The position numbers and the translations under genes were made by a program. The notes under the pieces were generated by a model. That model saw only the letters and a program-made list of their open reading frames with translations. It ran no database searches and was not told the origin of the DNA. Shown here in pieces: positions 10,484 through 20,477 of a stretch of DNA of 64,000 nt. The number at the start of each line of letters is the position of its first letter. The first letter of the stretch is position 1. The stretch spans positions 205,208-269,207 of the forward strand of contig QANU01031401.1 of NCBI GenBank assembly GCA_003254905.1. The letters run 5' to 3'. The DNA is from Nissolia schottii (taxonomy: Eukaryota; Streptophyta; Magnoliopsida; Fabales; Fabaceae).

Positions 10484-13400
10484 GATTTTGGTGATGAGCA
10501 GTTTAGATATGTGGATGAGGTCTTATGTTCAAATCTCATTAAATGTAATTTCTGAAGTACTGAAAAAAAAAAAAAAGAAGTAAAACATATTTTAAGTGAG
10601 TCAATATTTATTTAGGTATGACTTCGCTAGTGCGATTCATTCTACCCCTACTTTCAAGCTATATTTTATTTTATTTTATTTTTGGGTAAGCATGGTCTCT
10701 TAGGAACACTTTTTTTTTTTTTATCAAATTGAAATATGGTAGTAAAGAAAGAAAGACGATGACAACTTGAAATTGAATAATTATTATTATTTTTATTTAA
10801 CTTAAATAAGTTTTTGATTCTTAATAAATTACAAAATTTACTTTTTGTCTTTAATATTTTTTTTTTGGATTTCGTTTGAGATAAACTGTTATTCTTTTGG
10901 TTTTCGTTCTTGTTAACGTGACAACTAACTTGGTCACATTAATATGTTCATGTGAATGGGTTAAGTTAATTGTCCAAATGGGTGGCAGGAACGAAAGTAA
11001 AAAACCAATAAAATTTATGTAGGATGCAATCTTAGACAAATTTTTATTAAGGACAAAAATAACAAAATATGCAATTTATTAAAAAACCAAAATTTATTTA
11101 ACCCTTTTCTTTTTTATTTGTCCGTGAAGAAGATGAAATAGTTGATTCTGTTGATGGATGGCTTAACTAAGAAAAATAGCGATTAAATTTAATACATTAT
11201 TAATGTAAAATGTTTTACACTATTAACCAATTAAATTTCACTATATGAGTGGCTTTTAAGATTGTTGTTGCAAAAGTCAAACACTCTTAATAATAAGGCA
11301 ATACATTATCACATGGTAAGGTAAAAATATTTACACAGATAGTGTATCAAAATTTAATTATAAAGTTTAAAAAAATATATTGAGTTATATTCTCACTAAT
11401 TATGCATATACATGGATAGAGAAAACTTGGTGATCTAGTGATGAAGCTCATTACAACCTCTATCTAGTGTTTGGTAGATGGGACAAGACATGATGACGTC
11501 CCTGTCATTGGGACAAAGGGTGTAAAATTTTAACTTGGTGAAACAAATATTTTTTCTGTCTATCCCTGTGTGTGTCTTGTTTCTCTAATCAAACGCTACC
11601 CTAGTGCTTACTTGTCCCTGTCACTTGAATCTGTCTCTGCCCTACACTCCATTTTCGTCCTTGCCATGATTTTTTTTTTACCGTCATCTCATTCCTTTCC
11701 TCCCTGCGGGTCCCTACAAGGATCCCCATCTCATGCAAGAAAAAAAAAAAGGAGAAAAAAAAAACAAATTGAGAAACATTGATTTTTATTACTTTTCATT
11801 TTGGTGCGGTTTTTATTTTTTTTTAGGAATAACTTTTATTTTCATTTTTGTAATTAAACTAAAAGTAAAATGCCATAAAAGTAATACATATATACAGGTA
11901 TTTGAGGATCAGTTAAGGGTATTTAAGTCCTTTTAAATATACAGAATCTCTGCACGGCAAGTAGTGAGATCTTCGTCCCCATCCCAAATCTGCCCTGAGG
12001 GATTTTCACCCCATCATCACATGGGGTCCCACTTAAGGAATCCCCACAAGAATCCCTTTATGATGGAGATTTTTTACACCCCTACTGTAACATCCCAATT
12101 TTGACCCTCTTTGTTTAATGCTTAATTCTCTTTAAATTAACTAATCATTTGTTCCTTCATAATTCATGGTAAGTGAATTTGTTTCATACTATCGAAAAAT
12201 ATTATGATTCGAGAGTATAAGATTGTTAGATTTATTGTTTGGGGATTCATTCCCCTAATTAGGAATTAACATTAACCTAGCTAAAATTTTATTGAGTCAA
12301 TAAAAAGTCAAGAACTAATTTGATAATTTCTAAAAAATAAAGTATAATTTCTCATAAAACAACACTCTTATGAATTATAAAAGTTATAAGATAAAATTTT
12401 AGAGTCAAAACATTTATTCCAGACTCTAATAATTACTTAAAAGCTTAGAACATAATTAACTAGATATAATAAGATTTACCACAAAGAATATGCCCAAAGA
12501 AATAATTAAGGTTTAGAATAAATTATTACAAGTAAAGATAATATTTTCATATTAAGATAATATTTTATCATGCTTGATTCTTTGTTATTCTATAATGATA
12601 TTAAATATTATTATTTTTATATTTTATAATTTTTGACAATTCTTTAATTCTTTGTCACACAGTAATCACACATTATTTTATAACACTTCTACTTTTCTCT
12701 TCCATGCATTTTCTTCATCACCATATAAGTCGTGTGCCATGCATCATAAGATCATATATGACTCAAAATATCTTGGCTAAGACTTGCTCCGTAGCAATGA
12801 TGACATTGTAACATCAAGATCAATCAAAATACATGCAATATGTCTTATCCTCTTTTAAATTGAAAAAAAAAAAAAAGCAAAACCTAGCCTAACCATTTTC
12901 TACTTTGCACCACCTTACCATGCATGAGATATTCCATGAAGTGTCTCACACTCAAAGAATTGTCCAATGCATGTTATGAAATAAAGCTCCTAAAACTAAA
13001 AAGGCTACTTAATCTCTTACAACTTACATAGTTACAATAAGTTAAAACTAAAATAAATATCTCTCCACGCATAATGCCCACAACCATGCAATCCCCGAGG
13101 TCTTGTATTTTGCTAAGCATCTAGGCTATTACATTTTGTGTCATAAACAAAAAAATGAGATGTCACAATAATATTTTGTTAAGCTTAAACCCTAAGATCA
13201 TCATTTCACTACCATTTCTAACAACCAATAGAAATTCATGCACACATAGTTTTGTCATGAAAGCTTACACATCCACCACCTTTTGCCTAAGCTATCACCA
13301 TACAAAAATGAAATGTTGAATCTTCTTCCTTCATGACACACATACCCTCTTTCTGCCATTTATTTAAATTATTTTTCTATCACCTTTTAGTGTCCAAAAA

Positions 13401-13991
13401 CTATCAATGCATGTATTTTTATGATCATCAAATTAACTAATCTTATGTGTAATAAAAATAAAATGAAGACCTATAACAATATTTTAGTATAATATAAATA
13501 TAGGTAATCGTGATAAATTACCCAAACAGGTCAACCATGTTACATGCAAATATAGCATTTTTCTTGTTTAAGCAAAAAGTATAACCTACACCATCCTTTT
13601 CTTCTTGTTACATGTATCCCCCAATATAAGAATACTATTTTTCTCCAATAGAAATGGCTTCATGACCAAATCTCTCTCCCCTAATCTCAATGTTTCTTTT
13701 CAAATTGGTTTATTTGATCATCATCTTTTATTTATCCAAAAACCTATTCACACATGCATTTTTATGATCAACTAATTAAAGATTTTTGTATAGTAAAATA
13801 AATAGAAGATGACATAACATAAAATAAATTATTCTCAAAAATGGTAATGATTACCTTATCACCTAATTAACCAATGAAAATACATGCAAGATAGCTTTTT
13901 TGAAAAACTTTACACATCCATTCATCTTTATTTCTTTTTCTACACTCCATTCCATCACAAAACAACAAAAAATAAAGATTCCCCCTCCATT
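10484..13991. other. Repeat-rich spacer
   Basis: No gene. A probable small MITE lies at about 11465-11602, with ends TAGTGTTTGGTAGATGG and its imperfect complement around 11578-11602. At 12086 an LTR-like start, TGTAACATCCCAATTTT, matches the first bases of the solo-LTR family seen later, but no paired end with a target duplication was found. From about 13200 to 13990 blocks recur at roughly 320-345 bp spacing, listed separately. Confidence 0.45.
13200..13990. repeat. Diverged tandem repeat, period about 320-345 bp
   Basis: Three sets of phrases recur in the same order. 'accaatagaaattcatgc' near 13222 matches 'accaatgaaaatacatgc' near 13870, with an intermediate near 13540. 'ccaaaaactatcaatgcatg' near 13393 matches 'ccaaaaacctattcacacatg' near 13735. 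'acatccaccacctttt' near 13268 matches 'acatccattcatctt' near 13913. The copies are diverged and carry no gene. The array ends exactly where the CACTA element begins. Confidence 0.5.
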
Positions 13992-14099
13992 CACTACAAG
14001 AAAAAATGACTTTTGTGGTGATTGTTTAGTGGCAGTTGATATGCAATCGCCACCAATATGCTCTAGCTTAGTGATTCCCGGCGGGTAGCTGTAGCTGCT

Positions 14100-16263
14100 G
14101 TGATAGGTTTACAGTTAGCGACTGTTAGGAGGCAATTTGTGGCAAGTACAAGCAATAATTTTTTGTAACCATTTAGTGGCAGTTTTTAATCGCCGCTAAA
14201 TGTAAAAGAAAAATTCTTCCCCTGCCTGCGCTGAAGCCACTTATCTGTACGAGTAATTTCTCATCCCTCGTATACTTCTTCTTCCAGTTTTCCTACACGT
14301 TCACCCTAAACTCATACACCATACATACACTTGTACAAGAATACAGTGGGTCTCCTCAAATAACCACTCACTCCACTCTCACTCTCACTCTCACCTACCC
14401 GTGCATCAAAAACACGCATATCTCAAAATCTTTCCGCTTCCACTTTCTTCTTTTTTATCTCGTCGCTCTCATCTCTCATCACTGTCATCCTTTGTTCTTT
14501 CTTCACCCTCGTCACTGTCATCTCTCTTCGCTCTCTTCACTCTCGTACCAATATAAAAGATTGTGCACTCAAATCACATATATCAGATTCTGCAAAATAC
14601 TTAACTGTAGGTTAAGTTTTATGCAAATCTATAAAGTTTTGTGCATGTTTATGAAGTCTTGTGCATGTGAACTAACGTTTATAAAGTTTATCTATTAAAA
14701 ATGTATAAAGTTTGTGAACCTATTTATGTTTGAGCAAAATCACAGTGTTGTACACAAGTGCGTAATGTTTGTGCATAAGGTCATATAATGTTTGTGCACA
14801 TCGTCATATAATGTTTGTGCACTAAAATCTGATATCATATTCTGCAATATTACTTTGTGCACTCCAATCAGATATCATATTCTGCAACATAAACTCTTAC
14901 CACCATTGTTAAATATAAATCTCATCCATTTTAAAAGAAAACCAACCTTTTATCATGTTAATTCCAATTTAATCAACTTACATATGATAAGAGGATGAAG
15001 ATGAGGAGGATGACGATGATGAGAGGATGAGAGAATGACGAGAATGACGATGATAAACATAACAGAACAAGGATGAGAGGATGAATACGATAAGTGAAAA
15101 CGATGATGAGAATGAGTTCAGAATTGGGGCATGTTATGTATAATTTTAGAAACTGTATACTATACATATAATAATTATTAATTATGTATAAATAAATAGT
15201 GTATATATGAGTGTATGTTTCTGTGATGTATTTCTGTTTATTGAAGAAGAATTCTTTCACTCTCACTCACTAACTCACCATTCTATACACTTCTCCACCG
15301 CGACCCTCTTCCCCCACAAAGACCCTAAACTTCGATTCTGCTACATCTTCCATCTTCTTCCCTTACCGCCTCAACCCACGTCTTCCCTCAATCCAGATTC
15401 CGCCCCTTGGTCCTCCCTCGTTCGCCCTCACTCCGCGACTCTCGTCTTCCCTCCACCTCCACCTCCGCCGTCGCCTACCCCCTCATCTTTTAGAAGTCAC
15501 CGCTGGTTCTTGTTCTGCTCTGGAAACCCCATCACTACTGCCAAAGTCACCTCTTCCACCTCCACCCGCAGCTCTACTGGCTGCACAGCAAAACCCACAA
15601 TATTGGCTATTTGGTATTCGGGTAATTAACTTCTCATCACTTTCTATCTCTCTTTTCTTTCGAATTCGGTTGGGTTAGGGTGGGGTTTGTGGAGTCTCTG
15701 TTCTCTAAATCTCTTTGATCTTGAGAAATTATTATTTCCAATAGAATTGATAGAACTTGTATCAAATATAAACAAAGTACGTTTTTTTTTCCTTCATAGA
15801 TTTGAGATTGGAAAAATGCCTTAGTCAAAATCATCTGGCATATCCTTTACAACTTGTAATATATCTGTTTTTTATTTTAAGAAACAATCAATTTAAGAAA
15901 GATCATAAACGCCCAAGTAAGCATTTGAGTTTGAATTGAAAGAGATATATTTTATTTTTTGGGTGGTATGAAAGGGTAATTCCTAGTAACATAATGGGTA
16001 GGACTAGGAACGGAATTGACCACTATCAATTTTCCCTGGGTTTAATTGACTGTTATTTCTTTTCTGGATGTGCCCGGTGATGAGTGCTCATTGCTATCAG
16101 GTACTTTGAACATGGCACAAAGCCTTTACATCCCTTCTGCCTTTCTACCCACTGCCATCACTAAGTATGATGTTGTTGTTGTTGTTGTTGTTGTTGTTGA
16201 CCTTCTTTCTTGTTTTTCTTCTTCTTATCCTTCTCCCAATCATTGTTGTTGTTGTTGTTGTTC

Positions 16264-16297
<34 letters not shown>

Positions 16298-16860
16298 TAT
16301 CATCATCAGCATCACTACAACTGCCTGTGGGTAGAGATGGTGGAGGTTGTGGGGTTGTGTTCATTGCCTTTATGAATGTTGAAAAAGTACAAATCTGCTG
16401 ATATCTGAGGGCACAACTTCTATACTCAGTCTGAATAATTTTGTCAGCGTGTTATTGGGTTCATTACTTTTAATGCAATCTTAGTGTATTAGTCACACTC
16501 CCTGTCTATCGTCTTCTATGCTGCCCAACAATGGAGAAACAGGCTAATACTATTGAACGGCTACAAGGTTTTGTTCATAACTGGATTTGCTCTACTATCT
16601 CTCTCTCTCTCATTCTCTCACTCACTCTATTTCCCATTCTGTGTATCTCAGAGTATGATATTGTATTAAGAAGTGAGACAATAGAACTATGCATAAGTCT
16701 AGCTTCTTTAACGTTTGTATAGATTGCTGGTGTTGCTGGTATAGATTACTAAAAATTGTGTGCTATATGAACTTTCTGCACTTGTATCATCTCTACCTAC
16801 TTGCTCTGCTAATTTGGGTTCAGTTTCTGTTTCTTTTTTTTGCTTGATCAGAGTAATCCT
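14100..16860. other. 5' part of the CACTA element, no recognised gene
   Basis: Contains subterminal repeats near 14030-14200, several 'gtttgtgcac' motifs at 14750-14870, a CT-rich leader-like stretch and an open frame at 15207-15629 (140 aa, Ser/Pro-rich with a PPPPPPPSP run). That frame ends at a possible donor (ggtattcgg|gtaatt). It may be a captured host 5' exon, but I recognise no domain. Confidence 0.4.
16169..16310. repeat. Compound trinucleotide microsatellite
   Basis: (GTT)n at about 16169-16199, a second (TTG)n at 16242-16262, and (CAT)n at about 16264-16308, interrupted once by TAT. On the minus strand this gives the poly-Gln, poly-Asn and poly-Asp runs of a short spurious open frame. 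Confidence 0.9.
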
Positions 16861-16862
16861 TC

Positions 16863-17801
16863 TTGATCACTTTCAAGAAAACTTGGATTAAAAACCATAG
16901 TAAGAAAATAACAAGGAAAAAGGGAATAAGATATACCATGAGAAATTCAGGAAGTGGTAGACTGAATGTGTATTACCTGAGTTATAACATTGGACATGAG
17001 GTCCTAGAGGATCTTGGTATTGCAGAATTCAATATAGATGTTATGCATGTTGAGAATAACATGTTCGATAATGTCATGAACACTATGATGGACAATGATC
17101 GAACCAAAGACAATGAGAAGTCAAGGTTGGATTTGGCGATCATTTGCAAACGCCCAGAGTTGAACTTAAAGGAGATGAGTGACGGTCATTGGTCCAAGCC
17201 AAAGGCTAGTTATGTACTAAGCTCTGTGTAGAAACAAGATGTGTGTAGGTGGGTGCAAGAGTTGAGTATGCTTGACGGTTATTCTTCGAACTTGTCTAGA
17301 TGTGTTAATGTTGCACAGGGGAAGCTTTTTGGTATGAAGAGTCATGATTGCCACGTGTTTATGGAATGTCAACTACCTATTGCATTTAAAGAATTACCTA
17401 GTCGTGTTTGGAAGCCATTATTTGAGCTGAGTGAATATTTCAGAGACCTATGCTCATCCACCCTTAGGGTTGATGATCTACTTGTGATGGAGAAGAACAT
17501 GCCTGTTATTCTATGCATAGAAAGAATATTTCCTCCTGGGTTTTTTGACTCCATGGAGCACTTGCCAATACACTTGGCATACGAAGCATGCATGTGTGGG
17601 CCAGTTCAATATAGATGCATGTATTTGTTCAAAAAGGACATAGGAAGTTTCAAAAGAACCGTGAAGAATAGGGCTCAAGTTGAGGGGTCAATATGGCAAG
17701 CATACATCTCAAGGGAAACATCGAGTTTTTGCTCCTATTACTTTGAGCCGCACATTCAACCTCGGAGAACTAGAGTTGTGCGAAATGACGATGGGGGGTG
17801 A
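16863..17801 (+). pseudogene. CACTA transposase TNP2, C-terminal half (DUF4218 type), broken
   Basis: Two open segments (16863-17231 and 17241-17801) are separated by one stop. The first contains NIDVMHVENNMFDNVMNTMM, the conserved MHVEKN block of TNP2, then KSRLDLAIICKRPELNL. The second contains GKLFGMKSHDCHVFMECQLP, LFELSEYFRDLCSSTLRVDD and HLPIHLAYEACMCGPVQYRC, which is the DUF4218 region of plant CACTA transposases. YLFKKDIGSFKRTVKNRAQV and EGSIWQAY follow, and coding potential stops near 17801. The N-terminal catalytic half is missing here. What is present begins almost exactly where the remnant at 2019-3727 ends. Confidence 0.85.
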
Positions 17802-18415
17802 AAGTTTGGTTGGTTCAACCTTATCAATATTTAACAAGCCCGGTGGTGTTGCTGGTAAATCTACAGACCGATGGTTGTTGGGGGAGAACGTAAAGCCACA
17901 CAACTACATATATTGCTCAATTGTGATGAAGTGCAACCATCTTTAACATAAGTGGTCATTAAATTTTGATGTTTATATGTTATCTTCCATCTTAAATTAA
18001 AGATTTCTCTCATTGTGTACAGATATTTCCATCAAGTATGCCTTGAAAATTAGATGCACAATTTTCAACATGGTTCAAATCTCATGTATGTCAATTTCCT
18101 AATAATTCCATATGTCTATTCTTACTCTTCGTTTTCAATGTCTTTTGTCATTGACAATTGAATCTTTCAAAATAGGTGGAGGAAAATAGAAATATTATAA
18201 GTAACCCTCGTTTACAAAGTTAGTAGGAACTTTACATATGCTGGTGCTTGAAGAAACGTGGGTTTTGTTAATAGGAACATTAGACATGGACATTAGAGTA
18301 CTAAGGTCTTGCCTCCTCTTTATCTTCTTACTCGTGTGTGAGACTGAGAGAGAAAGAGTTCAATGCTTCTATATCTCTTACACTTTGCACACCATTCACT
18401 ATCTTAGCTTCCCTT

Positions 18416-18471
18416 AGTGTTTGTAACATTACTTTTTGGCACTAGTGTTTGTAACATTACTTTTTGGCACT
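18416..18471. repeat. Perfect 28-bp tandem duplication
   Basis: The unit 'agtgtttgtaacatta' plus 'ctttttggcact' occurs at 18416-18443 and again, identical, at 18444-18471. Zero divergence implies a recent event, such as replication slippage, in an otherwise decaying element. Confidence 0.95.
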
Positions 18472-18668
18472 ACTTGGCATGCTCCTTATGTAGTGTTTAT
18501 TGACATGAACTTGTTCGGTCTAATTTTGCTCTTTTTTTTTGGATTAATTTGGAATTCTGAGTTGCAAATGGGCCACCCTTTGACCAATTCCCAAATGGGT
18601 TACTTTCATAAGTTATTCTCATGGAGACTTTATGATCAAGTTTAAATTTTCTTTAAAAAAAATTGCAG

Positions 18669-19128
18669 ACAAAAGAGCTTGGCAGGCCCCCTACCCATAG
18701 CAAACTATTTCGGGAGACTCACACAAGGAAAAGTGACAAGTCTGTGTGGGTTGACTCTCGATTAGAGAACACGCATGTAAGCAATCTTAAACTAAAATAT
18801 TTGTTCTAATTATTAATAATGAATATGCATATATTTTTAATTGTGCAACTCTAATTGGTCACATTCAATTGCAAACGGATTATGTGGAGTGTCTTCAAGA
18901 AGCCAAGGAGCAACAAATTATGGAGGCGAGGAGAAAGGTATCCCTGTCACTGACCTCCCACCTGTTGATGAGATGGAGATATGGAAGGAGATTGGCGGTG
19001 GTTCCCATGGATCCTTGCATGGTATGGGGATACAATACACTCACCAGTCCTCTGGTTCAATGACTAGTGATGGGGTTACTATTGAAAGTGCTGATTCTAG
19101 TAGATGGCGGCCCTTGAGAGGAGCTTGA
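18669..19128 (+). pseudogene. CACTA second gene (Transposase_24/Ptta-like), partial
   Basis: The first exon (18669-18777) follows ttgcag and reads TKELGRPPTHSKLFRETHTR then KSDKSVWVDSRLENTH, ending at a GTAAGC donor. This is the characteristic 'FRETHTRK' block of plant Transposase_24 (Ptta/En-Spm) proteins. Further matches continue downstream in two frames: DYVECLQEAKEQQIMEARRK around 18875-18935, then VDEMEIWKEIGG and later residues to a stop near 19128. A frame change between these pieces, and no clean acceptor, suggest decay. It probably encodes the DNA-binding or regulatory partner of the TNP2 half upstream. Confidence 0.7.
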
Positions 19129-19629
19129 GGAGCAAGAAAGCCTCCGCAAATACTAGGAGGATATGCGAGGCATGGAGCAAAGGATGATGAATGTTATGCA
19201 GTCCTACATTACACAACTCCAAGTTAGCAGTTCTAGTGTTTAGTTCTCTAAGCAGCCAACGTCTCAAGTGTCACCAATGGATGATCAATAGGGGAATGAT
19301 AATGTCGGCATCTAAGACAATGATTATGATGATGCTTTTTTAGATTGATGTTATATGTTTTTAACTGTTTGTAGGATACATTTGTTATATTATCTTATGT
19401 TAGTTTGAATCTTAAAGTACCATTGATGTTTTGTTTTATGTTTAAACACTAATTTTAGTTTGTGTTGAATTTGTTATTTTAATATTAATGCATAAACTCT
19501 ATTTTTTGTTATTATTATTTTTTCAAGTTTAACATTTTAAGTGTCTAAAAAATTTAGTTAATATTTTTGTAAATAAAAATTTAATTAAAATAGATAAAAA
19601 TAACCAAACAGAATATAAAATAATAATTT

Positions 19630-19968
19630 AAAATAGTACAGACGAATTTTATAGACGGATTTATTAATAAAATCCGTCTGTAAATACATCTGTATTATGA
19701 TGATAATTGATGAAATTTCATTAATAATATAGACAGATTTAATTAATATTACAGATAGATAATATTAATTAAATCTGTTTATAAGTATAGACAAATAATT
19801 CGTCTGTAATTACAAATGAATAATCCATTTGTAAGTATAGACGGATTTGTAAGTACCGACACGCCAATAATAGACGGAATTAATTCGTGTATAAATATAA
19901 TAAATCCGTCTGTAATAATTAAATATTCATCTATAAATCTGTCTGTATTTAGCATTTTTCTTGTAGTG
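19630..19968. repeat. CACTA right-end subterminal repeats
   Basis: Multiple AGACGGAT or complementary ATCCGTCT units (19640, 19670, 19838, 19872 and 19905 among others), often in inverted pairs, packed into the last ~330 bp before the CTTGTAGTG end. In CACTA elements such units bind the element-encoded regulatory protein. Confidence 0.7.
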
Positions 19969-19971
19969 ATA

Positions 19972-20349
19972 GTACTTCACACTATTGTCCTTATTTAACA
20001 TAGAGGTAGTTGGAGTTACTAGTAACGTATAAACATGAGAGAGTATTTATTTAATAAAAATATGATTAAAAAAAAAAGAATAGTTAATACAATATAAATT
20101 CAAAAAATAGACAATTATTTGCAAAAATATCAAAATAGAAAAATGAACAAGTTTTAAAAAAAAAAAAACATAAAAGATGATTATCACAATATCGAACAAA
20201 GACACACATCTAAATTGTATCCCGTTAATTTCATTCCAAATTTTTGGACTTTCTCCGACCACTTCAAAGCTGAGAAAACCCAAATCCAGGGTAAATCCAC
20301 TTTGTGGCCAGAGTCAGTGACTTAATAATAGGAAATTGAACTCCCAAAA

Positions 20350-20384
<35 letters not shown>

Positions 20385-20477
20385 CTAGCAAACAATAGCA
20401 GGATAGGTGCAGCCCCAAAAACCAGAACTTTTCTTCCATTCCATTGCCCGGATTCCCAAAATTAGAGGAACAATAGC
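19972..20477. other. Spacer and 5' region of the INSIG-like gene
   Basis: No gene. A 27-base A run sits near 20354-20381. The stretch just before the start codon of the INSIG-like gene (20400-20477) is less AT-rich and probably contains its 5' UTR. Confidence 0.4.

Larger units (their letters stand above)
13992..19968 (+). mobile_element. CACTA (En/Spm) element with recognisable ends
   Basis: The left end reads CACTACAAGAAAAAATG at 13992, and the right end is the complement (catttttcttgtagtg, ending 19968). These are canonical CACTA termini. The flanking trinucleotides are att and ata, close to the 3-bp duplication expected but not identical. Inside are the C-terminal half of a TNP2 transposase (16863-17801) and a Transposase_24-like gene (18669-19128), both pointing right. 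The subterminal motifs differ: the left end has GTGGC/CGCCAC-type units and the right end AGACGGAT/ATCCGTCT units. The element may be a composite of two families. It has lost the front half of TNP2 and is not autonomous. Confidence 0.7.

Noticed and set aside
10484..10575. Second possible SINE (gttcaaatctc, followed by a poly-A run)
   Set aside because: The B box is weak, no A box is clear and no target duplication was found.
12086..13166. Fourth member of the TGTAACATC solo-LTR family
   Set aside because: Only the first ~17 bases match. No end with a matching 5-bp duplication was found.
15207..15629. 140-aa Ser/Pro-rich open frame
   Set aside because: Low complexity, CT-rich leader-like DNA inside a CACTA element, with no domain. 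Kept only as a possible captured exon in the region note.
16046..16401. Open frames with poly-His, poly-Ser and poly-Asp runs
   Set aside because: They are translations of the trinucleotide microsatellite on both strands.
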